From: an uncultured Muribaculaceae bacterium
GTDB lineage: Bacteria; Bacteroidota; Bacteroidia; Bacteroidales; Muribaculaceae
Direction: 5' to 3'
Length of the DNA stretch: 34,731 nt
Assembly: GCA_947629175.1 (NCBI GenBank)
Contig: CANRCT010000032.1
Location: forward strand, 1 to 34,731
A program made the translations under genes and the position numbers. Positions 8,074-15,734 of this stretch are shown here, in pieces. A model generated the notes under the pieces. The model was not told the DNA's origin. It searched no databases and worked only from the letters and a program-made list of their open reading frames with translations. Each line of letters starts with the position of its first letter. Positions within the stretch are counted from its first letter, which is position 1.

Positions 8074-9279
8074 ATGGAAAAGAAAAAGACTGCCACAAAA
8101 AAAGATAAAGAGGCCGTTGACCCCAAGAAAGCGCGCCTCGAAGCCCTCGCTGCCGCGATGCAGAAGATCGAGAAGGACTACGGCAAAGGAGCCGTCATGA
8201 AACTCGGCGACGACAACATCGAGGACGTGGAGGTGATCCCCACCGGCTCTGTTAGCCTCAACTATGCTCTGGGCGTCGGCGGCTTCCCCCGCGGCCGCAT
8301 CATCGAGATCTACGGCCCCGAGTCGTCGGGCAAGACCACCCTCGCCATCCACGCCATAGCCGAGGCGCAGAAGCTCGGAGGCATAGCCGCAATCATCGAC
8401 GCGGAGCATGCATTCGACCGCTTCTATGCCGAAAAACTGGGCGTTGACGTCAACAACCTGCTGATCTCGCAGCCCGACAACGGCGAGCAGGCCCTTGAGA
8501 TCGCCGAGCAGCTGATCCGCTCGTCGGCCATCGACATACTGGTGGTGGACTCCGTTGCCGCCCTGACTCCCAAGAGCGAGATCGAAGGCGACATGGGCGA
8601 CCGCAACGTAGGCCTCCAGGCACGCCTGATGTCGCAGGCCATGCGCAAGCTGACCGGCACCATCTCCCGCACCAACACCACCTGCATCTTCATCAACCAG
8701 CTTCGCGAGAAGATCGGCGTGATGTTCGGCCCGTCGGAGACCACCACAGGCGGCAACGCCCTGAAATTCTACGCTTCGGTGCGCATAGATATCCGTGCGA
8801 GCACTTCCATCAAGGATGGCGATAACGTTCTTGGCAAGCACACCAAGGTGAAAGTGACCAAAAACAAGGTAGCACCCCCCTTCAAGCGCGCCGAGTTCGA
8901 CATAATGTTCGGCGAAGGGATCTCGCGCAGCGGCGAGCTGGTGGATCTGGGAGTGGAATACGGCATCATCCAGAAGAGCGGCTCATGGTTCAGCTACGAC
9001 GACTCACGCCTTGCGCAGGGCCGCGACGCCGCCAAGAAGGTGCTTCAGGACAATCCCGAACTCGCCGATGAGATCGAGGCCAAGATCATGGAGGCCCTAC
9101 GCGAGAGCGACGGCGCCCCCCGCAAAAAGAGCGCGACAAAATCGGGCAAGGCATCGGAAAGCACCGAGTCATCCAAATCCGACTCATCCAAGCCTGAGAC
9201 GGACGAAGAAATTGACGATCTCGACGATCTCGACTTCGACGGCGACATGGACGAGGAGTTCCGCATCGACGAAGAATAA
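8074..9279 (+). CDS. recA: Recombinase RecA
   Basis: RecA forms ATP-dependent filaments on single-stranded DNA for homologous recombination and SOS signalling. The chosen start (ATG at 8074) gives 401 residues; a possible earlier in-frame ATG at 8032 is poorly placed relative to the promoter at 8009-8016. The Walker A loop GPESSGKTT is at residues 81-89, the Walker B strand [10 protein letters not shown] follows near residue 160, and loop L2 sequences ([14 protein letters not shown]) are intact. The core ends at about residue 342. It is followed by an unusual tail of about 60 residues, first Ser/Thr/Lys-rich, then nearly all Asp/Glu with repeated Asp-Asp-Leu. Acidic RecA tails are known to moderate DNA binding, but this one is long. 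The gene is monocistronic, with a strong terminator behind it. Confidence 0.98.
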   Translation: MEKKKTATKKDKEAVDPKKARLEALAAAMQKIEKDYGKGAVMKLGDDNIEDVEVIPTGSVSLNYALGVGGFPRGRIIEIYGPESSGKTTLAIHAIAEAQKLGGIAAIIDAEHAFDRFYAEKLGVDVNNLLISQPDNGEQALEIAEQLIRSSAIDILVVDSVAALTPKSEIEGDMGDRNVGLQARLMSQAMRKLTGTISRTNTTCIFINQLREKIGVMFGPSETTTGGNALKFYASVRIDIRASTSIKDGDNVLGKHTKVKVTKNKVAPPFKRAEFDIMFGEGISRSGELVDLGVEYGIIQKSGSWFSYDDSRLAQGRDAAKKVLQDNPELADEIEAKIMEALRESDGAPRKKSATKSGKASESTESSKSDSSKPETDEEIDDLDDLDFDGDMDEEFRIDEE

Positions 9280-9297
9280 TCAATATCATCCTATAAT

Positions 9298-9334
9298 AAA
9301 ATCCCCTTGCCGAGCAGCCCGGCAAGGGGATTTT
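9298..9334. terminator. Strong bidirectional terminator after recA
   Basis: A perfect 15-base stem (9298-9312 with 9320-9334) closes a 7-base loop and is followed by a T run on the plus strand and preceded by an A run, so it can serve recA and the converging minus-strand operon. Confidence 0.92.
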
Positions 9335-9346
9335 TTGTAAGGGGGG

Positions 9347-9382
9347 ATCGGAGAAATCGGAAGTATCGGAACTCTCGGATCC
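9347..9382. repeat. Degenerate 9-base tandem repeat (ATCGGANNN)
   Basis: Four consecutive 9-base units with the pattern ATCGGA plus three variable bases (the last begins CTCGGA) lie between the recA terminator and the stop of the converging regulator gene. Function unknown; compare the 9-base array at 10472. Confidence 0.6.
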
Positions 9383-9403
9383 TCCGGGGAACTTTGGACT
9401 ATT

Positions 9404-9685
9404 TCAGAGGGGCAGATACTGACGGAGGGCGTCGACGTAGCTTTCGAAAGCGGCACGGCCGAGCGGAGTAATCCGGCAGAGGGTACGGGTGCGCTTGCCG
9501 GCAAAGCCTTTCTCAACGGTGATGTAGCCTGCGGCTGAGAGGCGGTCGAGCTGTACGCTGAGGTTGCCGGCTGTCGACTCGGTCTTTTCGCGCAGATATA
9601 CGAAGTCGGCTTCCTCGACGCTCATCAGTATCGACATGACCGCGAGGCGCAACTGCGAGTGCAACAGAGGATCGAGCTCCTTCAT
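9404..9685 (-). CDS. Winged-helix transcriptional regulator (HTH_34/MarR-like)
   Basis: A 93-residue single-domain DNA-binding protein. The order of elements fits a winged helix: helices from LHSQLRLAVMSIL, the segment FVYLREKTESTAGNLSVQLDRLSAAGYI as helix-turn-helix with recognition helix, then the wing GKRTRTLCRITPLG and a short C-terminal helix for dimerisation. There is no ligand-binding domain. It starts with an ATGA overlap behind the membrane protein at 10305-9682, so the two form one operon. The palindromes at 10335-10351 and 10418-10434 in front of the operon are the natural candidates for its operator, implying autorepression. Homologous regulator plus membrane-protein pairs are common in Bacteroidales, but the signal is unknown. 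Confidence 0.85.
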   Translation of the reverse strand: MKELDPLLHSQLRLAVMSILMSVEEADFVYLREKTESTAGNLSVQLDRLSAAGYITVEKGFAGKRTRTLCRITPLGRAAFESYVDALRQYLPL

Positions 9686-10305
9686 TTACGGCGCATTTTA
9701 TAATTGAGAATATGGCCCGGCACAATCATCATGCACACGAATCCGAGCATGAACAGAGGCAGAAACCAGTCGGCGTACAAATGAACACGACCGACCACGC
9801 AGCAGAGCGTCATAATGCCGAGAAACAGTCCTATTCCTCCTCCGGCGACGAGGCTCTTCTCCTTCACGACAATGCCCTGGACTATCTCGGCGAAGGCCGC
9901 GACGATGAATGAATACACCAGCATGGCGGCCCAGCAGTTGACGGCGAAACAATAGGCCGCGACAAGACAGAGCACTATCAGCACCATTTCCGAGAGGCCG
10001 AAGAGCGTCCATAGCCGGTCAGTGATCATGTCGGAATAAGTGGTGACGCCTTTGCGGAGCTTTTCCCTGCGGGCCATAAGCGGAGTGGCTATACCGCCTA
10101 CGAATGGAATGGCGAACCAGAGCCAGTTCCATGCGGGATTGTGGGTGATTTCAAACATTACCCATACGAGGACAGTGACAGCTACTACGAGGTAGCCCCA
10201 GAGGAGCATGATGTTGCCGCTGCCGATGTAGCGCTCCTTGGTGCGGTTGATCATCAAGGTGATCAGTTCGATGCTCTCGATTTCAGTCAGTTTTTTGTCT
10301 TCCAT
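9682..10305 (-). CDS. Inner-membrane protein paired with winged-helix regulator
   Basis: A 207-residue protein with about six predicted membrane helices: two at residues 30-75, two at 100-145 and two at 155-200. A charged N-terminal segment of about 25 residues and the basic loop MARREKLRKG near residue 79 are probably cytoplasmic. I do not recognise a catalytic motif. It is the first gene of a two-gene operon with the regulator at 9685-9404 (4-base overlap) and is driven by the promoter at 10437-10406. The arrangement suggests a membrane component whose level is set by the regulator, or which senses for it; this is inference. The start is the only ATG compatible with the promoter. Confidence 0.75.
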   Translation of the reverse strand: MEDKKLTEIESIELITLMINRTKERYIGSGNIMLLWGYLVVAVTVLVWVMFEITHNPAWNWLWFAIPFVGGIATPLMARREKLRKGVTTYSDMITDRLWTLFGLSEMVLIVLCLVAAYCFAVNCWAAMLVYSFIVAAFAEIVQGIVVKEKSLVAGGGIGLFLGIMTLCCVVGRVHLYADWFLPLFMLGFVCMMIVPGHILNYKMRRK

Positions 10306-10334
10306 CTTTTTACAAGTTAACGATTAGATAAATC

Positions 10335-10351
10335 AGTTTATGGAGTAAACC
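10335..10351. promoter_or_regulatory. Operator-like half-palindrome, downstream copy
   Basis: AGTTTATGGAGTAAACC is a 17-base imperfect palindrome of the same length and layout as the perfect copy at 10418-10434. It lies in the 5' leader about 30 bases before the membrane-protein start, where a bound repressor could block elongation. Confidence 0.6.
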
Positions 10352-10405
10352 ATATTTTGAAAAAATAAGAGAGCTTTGCGCGCGATTATGCTCTCGAATC
10401 CGATG

Positions 10406-10437
10406 CAAAGATAAATCGGTTTATTAAATAAACCAAA
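10406..10437 (-). promoter_or_regulatory. Promoter of the membrane protein/regulator operon
   Basis: Read on the minus strand: TTTG (10437-10434), a spacer of exactly 20 bases, then TATCTTTG (10413-10406). The spacer contains the 17-base palindrome at 10418-10434, so promoter and operator overlap. Confidence 0.8.
10418..10434. promoter_or_regulatory. Perfect palindromic operator inside the promoter
   Basis: GGTTTATTAAATAAACC has 8-base arms around a single central base. It sits between the -33 and -7 elements of the minus-strand promoter, as expected of a repressor site; the likely binder is the winged-helix protein encoded by the second gene of the operon. Confidence 0.7.
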
Positions 10438-10471
10438 TTTTTGAGGGAAAATTTTTGAAAAAAATAATGGG

Positions 10472-10525
10472 TAGCTATTTTAGCTATTATAGCTATCTTA
10501 GCTACCATAGCTACCTTAGCTAATC
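10472..10525. repeat. Six tandem 9-base repeats, TAGCTANNN
   Basis: Six uninterrupted units, each the self-complementary hexamer TAGCTA plus three variable bases (TTT, TTA, TCT, CCA, CCT, ATC). The array lies 19 bases beyond the stop of the CNNM/CorC gene (minus strand) and upstream of the regulator operon promoter. Confidence 0.85.
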
Positions 10526-10544
10526 TAAGATAATCAGGCGGAAG

Positions 10545-11837
10545 TCAGGCGGAGGGGGCATCTTCGGCTTTGGCCGGGGCGATGCGTATGAGTTCGAGGC
10601 GAGTGGCGGTGCGGCGCACGATGGTGAACTGAAGGCCTTCGATCTCTATCTGCTCTCCCTGGGCAGGGATGGCGCCTACGGAGTGGAGGATATAGCCGGC
10701 TAGGGTCTGGTAGTCGTCATCCTCGGGTATGTCGACGTGGCATGTCTCGCGCAGGGTCTCAATCTCTATGCGGCCGCTGCATTCATATACTCCAGGCTCG
10801 ATCTCGCGGGCCATGGGGCGCGAGGTGTCGTGCTCGTCCTGTATGTCGCCGAATATCTCTTCGACAAGGTCTTCGAGAGTGACAAGTCCTGCTGTGCCGC
10901 CGAATTCGTCGACCACCACAGCCATCGAGCGCTTCTCGGCGAGCAGGCGCTGCATGAGCTTCTTGGCGAGGAGTGTCTCCGGAGCGAAAACCACAGGCTT
11001 TACGGCCTTGCGCCAGTCGTTCTCGGGGTTGAAGAGCTCGCTGACGTGGATATATCCCTTGACATTGTCGATATCCTCGTCGTAGACCACTATCTTGCTG
11101 CGTCCGGAGGATGTGAAGAGGGCGCTGAGCTCGTCGCGCGTGGTGGTGGAGAAGTCGACGGCCACTATCTCATTGCGCGGCTGCATGCAGTCGCGGATGT
11201 GGGTTGTGGAAAAGTCGAGGGCGTTGTGGAAAATCTTCACCTCATTCTCCACCGGTGTCTTCTGCGGATTGACGTCGTCGATCGTGCGGTCGAGATAGGA
11301 ATTGAGCTCGCCCACTGACAGCATGCCTGTCTGTGGGGAGTCACTCCTGAAGCCGCAGAGCTTCATGAGCGTGCGCGAGAGCCACGATGTGAAAGCCGAT
11401 ATGGGCCAGAGGAGAAGGTAGAAGAGATATATGGGCAATGCGAAAATGCGCAGCGACGTGTTGGGATTGATGCGGAATATGGCCTTGGGGAAAAATTCTC
11501 CGGTGATGAGAATGACGCCGGTGGAAATGAGCGTAGACAGAATCAGGACAATGGCCTGGTTGAGATTGTAATGGACGAGCCAGCACTTCTCGATGAAGAA
11601 CGCGGCTCCCATGCCGTAGACCACAAGCATTATATTGTTGCCTACAAGTATGGTGGATATAAAGAAATCCGGATCGGAATAGAAGCGGCTCAGGATATGA
11701 CTGAAGAGTCCGCCTTTCTTTACGTCGAGCTCTACTCTGACGCGGTCGGAGGTGATATATGCGATCTCGGTGCCGGAAAACAGTCCGGAGAACACAAGAG
11801 ATACGATGGTGAGTACAAGCCAGGCTACAGGTGTCAT
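10545..11837 (-). CDS. CNNM/CorC (hemolysin C) family transporter-like membrane protein
   Basis: A 430-residue inner-membrane protein. Residues 1-180 form a DUF21 (CNNM) transmembrane domain containing SGLFSGTEIAYITSDRVRVE and GNNIMLVVYG. A pair of CBS domains (about 205-330) ends in GTAGLVTLEDLVEEIFGDIQDEHD. A CorC_HlyC domain follows to residue 425. Relatives export Mg2+ or Co2+, and one Bacteroidetes branch is GldE; substrate cannot be told from sequence, and the gliding role of GldE is not supported by neighbours. The start overlaps the LptC stop by 4 bases, so it is the last gene of the envelope operon beginning at 15356 or 14599. Confidence 0.9.
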   Translation of the reverse strand: MTPVAWLVLTIVSLVFSGLFSGTEIAYITSDRVRVELDVKKGGLFSHILSRFYSDPDFFISTILVGNNIMLVVYGMGAAFFIEKCWLVHYNLNQAIVLILSTLISTGVILITGEFFPKAIFRINPNTSLRIFALPIYLFYLLLWPISAFTSWLSRTLMKLCGFRSDSPQTGMLSVGELNSYLDRTIDDVNPQKTPVENEVKIFHNALDFSTTHIRDCMQPRNEIVAVDFSTTTRDELSALFTSSGRSKIVVYDEDIDNVKGYIHVSELFNPENDWRKAVKPVVFAPETLLAKKLMQRLLAEKRSMAVVVDEFGGTAGLVTLEDLVEEIFGDIQDEHDTSRPMAREIEPGVYECSGRIEIETLRETCHVDIPEDDDYQTLAGYILHSVGAIPAQGEQIEIEGLQFTIVRRTATRLELIRIAPAKAEDAPSA

Positions 11838-12637
11838 TGTTGGTCGTTGAGCTTAATATTACGTGGACGCTGGGGCGCAGGGGTGGTAGGCTGAGGCTGC
11901 TGAGGAAGATTTTTGACGGCACGGGCCGGACGTGCGGCGGAGGAATCGGGCGAGGCATGACGCTGGCCGAGACGCTGCGGCTGACGGCGGCGTGAGCCGA
12001 CGGTGTCGGGCTGAGCTTCGGCGACCGCAGGAGCCGACAGGGAATCAGCCGGAGAAGATCCCGGCGAGAACTGCTCCACCGGGAGAATGGCCGAGACGTC
12101 GCGCACCTTGAAATCGGTCATGGAGTTGTTTGACTCGAAACCGTATCCCTCCATGATGCGGTCGGACCGCTCGATACGGATGAACGAGTCGGAATAGACC
12201 TTGCCGCGCCTCTGATCCCAGAAAAGCTGCGAGGTAAGGAACCGCTCCGACGCCATATTGGTGACGCGGACATGTCCGTCGAGCCTCCATAGCTGTTTGA
12301 CCTTAAAATATGTGGCCGAGTCGCAGTCGATGGTAGCCTCGCGGTTGAAGAAATCGTCGAAACGCTCAAGGTGGAGTCCCGAAGGAAAACGCCACCGGCT
12401 CTCGCGGGCTTCGTCGTAGACGAGCCAGAGCGGAGTCACGACACGGTAGCGGGTGATGCCGGAGTCGGATATCAGGGTGCTGACATCGGTGGTGGTCATA
12501 GTGGCCACAAACTCCGGGTCGACGTTGGCGGTATACTCGCGGTGGTCGTCGCCTCCGCAGGAGACCGCGCACCACGAGCACGCCGCGAGCGCCGCTCCGG
12601 CCGCAACAGGCAATATCCGCATCGACGCCCGGGGCAT
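11834..12637 (-). CDS. lptC: LPS export system periplasmic component LptC
   Basis: A 267-residue protein of the Bacteroidetes LptC type, which links the inner-membrane LptBFG extractor to the LptA bridge. A hydrophobic N-terminus ends AVSC (Cys27), a lipobox, where E. coli LptC keeps a membrane helix. The beta-jellyroll domain spans about residues 35-195. The remaining 70 or so residues are rich in Pro, Gln, Arg, Ser and Ala with no predicted fold, an extension not usual in LptC. The ATG shares one base with the upstream stop (TGATG) and the stop overlaps the next start by 4 bases, so it sits in a tightly coupled operon. Assignment is confident for the core; the tail is of unknown use. Confidence 0.85.
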   Translation of the reverse strand: MPRASMRILPVAAGAALAACSWCAVSCGGDDHREYTANVDPEFVATMTTTDVSTLISDSGITRYRVVTPLWLVYDEARESRWRFPSGLHLERFDDFFNREATIDCDSATYFKVKQLWRLDGHVRVTNMASERFLTSQLFWDQRRGKVYSDSFIRIERSDRIMEGYGFESNNSMTDFKVRDVSAILPVEQFSPGSSPADSLSAPAVAEAQPDTVGSRRRQPQRLGQRHASPDSSAARPARAVKNLPQQPQPTTPAPQRPRNIKLNDQQ

Positions 12638-13875
12638 CAGTCGATCTTACGTTTGAAGAACCACATCTCGTTGAAATTGATGCCGAGAGTGATGCTGAAA
12701 TAGTTTTCTTTCACCATGACCTCCGGATGCGCCTGACGCCGGCGGTACTCGAATCCGAGATTGATGATGCTCTTGGTGGAGTAGGTGGGGAATCCGAATC
12801 CGCACGCCAGACCGTATTCACGGACATTGTTGCCGCCGATAGTAATATAATCGCGGTTGAAAAACGCTCCGGCCCTGTAGGTGACCGACTGGAAATAGCT
12901 GCCGCGCTCACGCGGACGGAACTGTGCGCCGAGAGCCACCTTCCAGCGGTCGGCATAGACAGTCGGAGGGAAATCAGCCATCTGGGAGAACTTCGCTTTG
13001 GCCCAGGGCTGATAGGTGAAGTCGGCTTCGACAAGCAGACGGTTGGCATGGCGGTAGTTGATGCCGACACCCCAGGTGGAGGGCAATGAGAAATTGTGAC
13101 GCATGCGTATGCTCTGCACCGTGTCGGGGGCCTCGTTGCTCGACAGGTCATATTTTATCAGGCGCGCATGCCCCAGGAGATCCTTGCCGGGCGCAAAAAC
13201 CAGTCCTACTCCTATATATCGGTCGGTGGCTATCTTCTGCTCATACTGCAGTCCGAGCTGGGACCTAAAATCTCGCACCTGAAACTCCTGCCGGAAAAGC
13301 GACGAGAAGCCGCCTGAAGGGTAGATATACACCTCGTTGTTGTTGGTGCCGAAGAGATATGAGAAATTCAGTCCGGCCGACAGACCGCCCCAGATATTGT
13401 AGGCGGCTCCGACATAGAACTGGTTGAGACCGCCCGAACCCTGATGGGAGTAGGAACCGTTGTTGATGTCAGATCCGAACGCATATCCCACCGAAGAGAA
13501 CGGCAACAGTCCGAAGCTCGCTCCGAGACGCTTGCTTATCGGGAACTGCATCGTGACATATTCAAGTCCGCCGCCGTTGTCGCTGAATCTGGCGCCGTCC
13601 TGAGTGCGGTTGAAAAACGTCAGATCCACACCCATATCGAAAAGAAAGGTCAGCGAGTCGATCCGCGAATACGACGCCGGGTTCATCACATTGATCGAAC
13701 GGCCCGAACCGAGCGCGTAGCCCACTCCGCCCATCTGCCGCTGTGCCGACGTGGCATTGTCGCTGAGAGTGCCGAATCCGAAGCGTGAATACGGGCTTGT
13801 GGTCTGTGCGCAAAGCGATGCGCATGCTATTGCAGCCGCTGCGATGGCGGCCGCGAGTCTGCTATTTATGTTCAT
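12637..13875 (-). CDS. Outer-membrane beta-barrel protein (OmpP1/FadL/TodX-like)
   Basis: A 412-residue protein with a signal peptide (residues 1-23, ending SLCAQ). TTSPYSRFGFGTLSDNATSAQRQMGGVGYALG is the usual opening of a conserved Bacteroidetes outer-membrane protein family related to FadL/PorV-type barrels. The body alternates aromatic and polar residues in short strands and ends SITLGINFNEMWFFKRKID, with C-terminal aromatic residues as in barrels. It overlaps coaX upstream by 14 bases and lptC downstream by 1, so it belongs to the same operon. A hydrophobic-ligand transport role is possible from the family, but not shown here. Confidence 0.75.
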   Translation of the reverse strand: MNINSRLAAAIAAAAIACASLCAQTTSPYSRFGFGTLSDNATSAQRQMGGVGYALGSGRSINVMNPASYSRIDSLTFLFDMGVDLTFFNRTQDGARFSDNGGGLEYVTMQFPISKRLGASFGLLPFSSVGYAFGSDINNGSYSHQGSGGLNQFYVGAAYNIWGGLSAGLNFSYLFGTNNNEVYIYPSGGFSSLFRQEFQVRDFRSQLGLQYEQKIATDRYIGVGLVFAPGKDLLGHARLIKYDLSSNEAPDTVQSIRMRHNFSLPSTWGVGINYRHANRLLVEADFTYQPWAKAKFSQMADFPPTVYADRWKVALGAQFRPRERGSYFQSVTYRAGAFFNRDYITIGGNNVREYGLACGFGFPTYSTKSIINLGFEYRRRQAHPEVMVKENYFSITLGINFNEMWFFKRKID

Positions 13876-14599
13876 TGTAGGTTATTATTCTGTTGAGTCC
13901 GCGGCTGACGAGATCGGTGTCGACAGTCACGTCAAAGTCAATGAGCTTGCTGAGTTCCTGCGCCCACCCTCCCGACAATACGGTGTGGGTGCCGGCCGGG
14001 AGATGCGCCCTGTAATAGGAGATGGCACCGACTATGCCGTAGACGGCCCCGAGAATCATGGCCGAGGGAGTGTCGAATCCGAGGAATGTGTCGTAGGCGA
14101 TGGTGCGGGGCACCTCCACAAGAGGGAGACGCGCCGTGTAGCGGTGGAGCGCGTCGAGACGCATGCGCATTCCCGGCGCGATGTTGCCGCCTACAAAATG
14201 CCCGTCGGCAGTGACGGCGTCGTATGTCACAGCCGTGCCGGCGTCGACCACGAGCAGAGGCTGTCCGGCAAAGGAAGCCCACGCTCCCACTGCGGCCGCT
14301 ATGCGGTCGGTGCCGAGAGTCGACGGGGTGCGGTAGTCGATGGTGATGGGGAGTGGCGTGGAGTTGGTCAGCCGGCTGACGTTATCGGCATATTTGGCGA
14401 TGATGTCGGTAAGACGGCTCTCCTTTGCCGACACGGAGCAGAGCATGGCGTTGGCCGGACGCCCGTAGGGCGCGAGAAAACGCTTCATATGGGCGCACGT
14501 GATGGTCGGCTCCACGATCTGGTCGAGGAGCTCCCCGTCGTCCCAAAGGGCCACCTTGGCGGCCGAATTGCCCTGGTCTATGGTGAGGTTGAGTGACAT
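13862..14599 (-). CDS. coaX: Type III pantothenate kinase
   Basis: CoaX phosphorylates pantothenate, the first step of coenzyme A synthesis; the type III enzyme is of the ASKHA fold and is not feedback-inhibited by CoA. The N-terminal phosphate loop is LTIDQGNSAAKVALW, with the Asp at residue 8. Further motifs are the GTDR box at about residue 94, DAGTAVTYDAV at about 117-127 and GGNIAPGMRMR. Length 245 is normal. The gene has its own -7 element at 14607-14614 and overlaps the downstream outer-membrane protein gene by 14 bases. Confidence 0.95.
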   Translation of the reverse strand: MSLNLTIDQGNSAAKVALWDDGELLDQIVEPTITCAHMKRFLAPYGRPANAMLCSVSAKESRLTDIIAKYADNVSRLTNSTPLPITIDYRTPSTLGTDRIAAAVGAWASFAGQPLLVVDAGTAVTYDAVTADGHFVGGNIAPGMRMRLDALHRYTARLPLVEVPRTIAYDTFLGFDTPSAMILGAVYGIVGAISYYRAHLPAGTHTVLSGGWAQELSKLIDFDVTVDTDLVSRGLNRIITYNEHK

Positions 14600-14606
14600 T
14601 TCGCCG

Positions 14607-14614
14607 CAAAATTA
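14607..14614 (-). promoter_or_regulatory. -7 element upstream of coaX
   Basis: On the minus strand TAATTTTG is followed by CGGC, only about 8 bases before the coaX ATG. If used, the transcript would be nearly leaderless. No matching -33 element is seen. Confidence 0.5.
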
Positions 14615-14673
14615 ACAATTTCCGCTGAATAATGTCGCTTTATGGGGAAAGTGTGAAGCCGCAGTAACGGCTT

Positions 14674-15057
14674 TTAACTCTTTTTACCCTTGGACGAAGC
14701 CCGGCGCATGGCCCGGGGTATCATCAGAGAGGCATACACTTCCACCGCGCCTCCGGCCAGAGTGAAAGCCATCCAGTCGGTCTGCCACGGGTAGATAAAC
14801 ATGAAGGCAGCCCCCGCACCGAACATTATGGCGGCCCAGAGCTCCAGACGGCAGAGCCTGCGCACCCTCAGATCGTCGGACGGCGACTTGGCGCAGGCAC
14901 GGCCCGCTATGGCCAGAAGAGCGCCCGAGGCATAAATCCATCGGTAGATGCCGGAGCTGACTTTAAGGAGAGGGAGTGCCGTGGCTGCAAAAACAAGAAG
15001 GAGTCCGGCCACGGCGATCCATTGCGCCCAAAGGCGCTGAGATGACGTATTGTTCAT
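14674..15057 (-). CDS. Small inner-membrane protein between divIC and coaX
   Basis: A 127-residue protein with four predicted membrane helices: about residues 10-30, 38-52, 72-90 and 95-112. It ends in a basic tail (RAMRRASSKGKKS). No family-specific residues are recognised. Its start overlaps the divIC stop by 4 bases (ATGA), so it is co-expressed with the septation gene. A gene of this type at this place recurs in Bacteroidales, as far as I recall, which would argue that it is real; function unknown. Confidence 0.65.
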   Translation of the reverse strand: MNNTSSQRLWAQWIAVAGLLLVFAATALPLLKVSSGIYRWIYASGALLAIAGRACAKSPSDDLRVRRLCRLELWAAIMFGAGAAFMFIYPWQTDWMAFTLAGGAVEVYASLMIPRAMRRASSKGKKS

Positions 15058-15356
15058 TCTACAAGGAATATATCTTCATTGGGACGCTGCATGTGGTATT
15101 GCTCGCGGACGATGCGTTCCATCGTCTCGGGATCTGTGCGGAGCCTCTCGTTGAGAGCCTCGTAATATCGCAGCGTGTCGTAATTGGCGGCTATTTCCGC
15201 CTGCAGCCTGTCGATCTCCTGCTGATAGCGGTAATTGTCGAGGATGGAATTGTCATTAAAAAAAAGCACATAGACGAGTACTCCCGTCATCAGCACGAAA
15301 GGCAGATTGACGTAGCGTCGGGTCCAGCTCCAGAGGTCGCTCAGTCGTTCACTCAT
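15054..15356 (-). CDS. Septum formation initiator family protein (FtsB/DivIC)
   Basis: A 100-residue bitopic division protein. A short basic cytoplasmic N-terminus is followed by one membrane helix at about residues 17-33 (VNLPFVLMTGVLVYVLFF), then a periplasmic coiled coil with heptads (YRYQQEIDRLQAEIAANYDTLRYYEAL). The family motif LRTDPETMERIVREQYHM follows. FtsB/DivIC forms a complex with FtsL and FtsQ/DivIB at the division septum. It is the first gene of the minus-strand run and has a -7 element at 15404-15411. Confidence 0.9.
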   Translation of the reverse strand: MSERLSDLWSWTRRYVNLPFVLMTGVLVYVLFFNDNSILDNYRYQQEIDRLQAEIAANYDTLRYYEALNERLRTDPETMERIVREQYHMQRPNEDIFLVE

Positions 15357-15403
15357 AATCGGTCGGAAATCGCTTTTTAATGGGTTACAGGAGATTCACG
15401 CCG

Positions 15404-15411
15404 CAAATTTA
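15404..15411 (-). promoter_or_regulatory. -7 element of the divIC operon
   Basis: TAAATTTG followed by CGGCG on the minus strand, about 50 bases before the divIC start. A TTG at 15430-15428 is 16 bases upstream, shorter than the usual spacer. Confidence 0.55.
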
Positions 15412-15734
15412 CATAAAAAAGATGTGACAACGGCCGGGCGTGCGTTAAAAACTGCAATCGCCGCCAAAAGCCTCCCGGCAGCGGGGAAATCGAGGCCGTC
15501 GGCCACCTTCGCGACAGATCAGTGACGATCTGCCGACAAAGTGAATGAACTTTAGGTAATTTATTCAATAATTTTTACTTAACTTTGCGGCGCGTTGCAG
15601 CTGACGGCTCCGGCGCACCATGAAACGGGAGAGCATTGCGGATCTCAACGGACAGAAATGAGATCCTGACGCACTCCGACCTTAAAATACTGGAAAAGTA
15701 ATCAACAAACAGTGCAATCGCAAGCATAAGCATC
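15412..15734. other. Divergent intergenic region and korA leader
   Basis: Between the divIC promoter and korA. A hairpin CAGATC-N6-GATCTG lies at 15518-15535. The korA promoter is at 15580-15587. The leader after it, about 140 bases long, contains an ATG-started 13-codon frame (15620-15661) whose stop overlaps the second arm of a 7-base stem (15640-15646 with 15660-15666). No known riboswitch motif was recognised. Confidence 0.4.
15580..15587 (+). promoter_or_regulatory. -7 element of the korAB promoter
   Basis: TAACTTTG followed by CGG, the strongest Bacteroidetes form, with AT-rich DNA upstream. No good -33 element. The transcript should carry a leader of about 140 bases. Confidence 0.7.

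Noticed and set aside
7782-8126. A 114-residue minus-strand frame upstream of recA
   Set aside because: It overlaps the recA promoter and start and has no recognisable domain or promoter.
10472-10525. CRISPR-like array
   Set aside because: The 9-base period leaves only 3-base gaps, far too short for repeats and spacers.
14960-15380. A 134-residue plus-strand frame opposite divIC
   Set aside because: It is the complement of a well-recognised septation gene and shows no motif.
15595-15734. Known metabolite riboswitch in the korA leader
   Set aside because: No conserved core of TPP, cobalamin, SAM, FMN or glycine riboswitches could be found by eye; a covariance-model search would decide.
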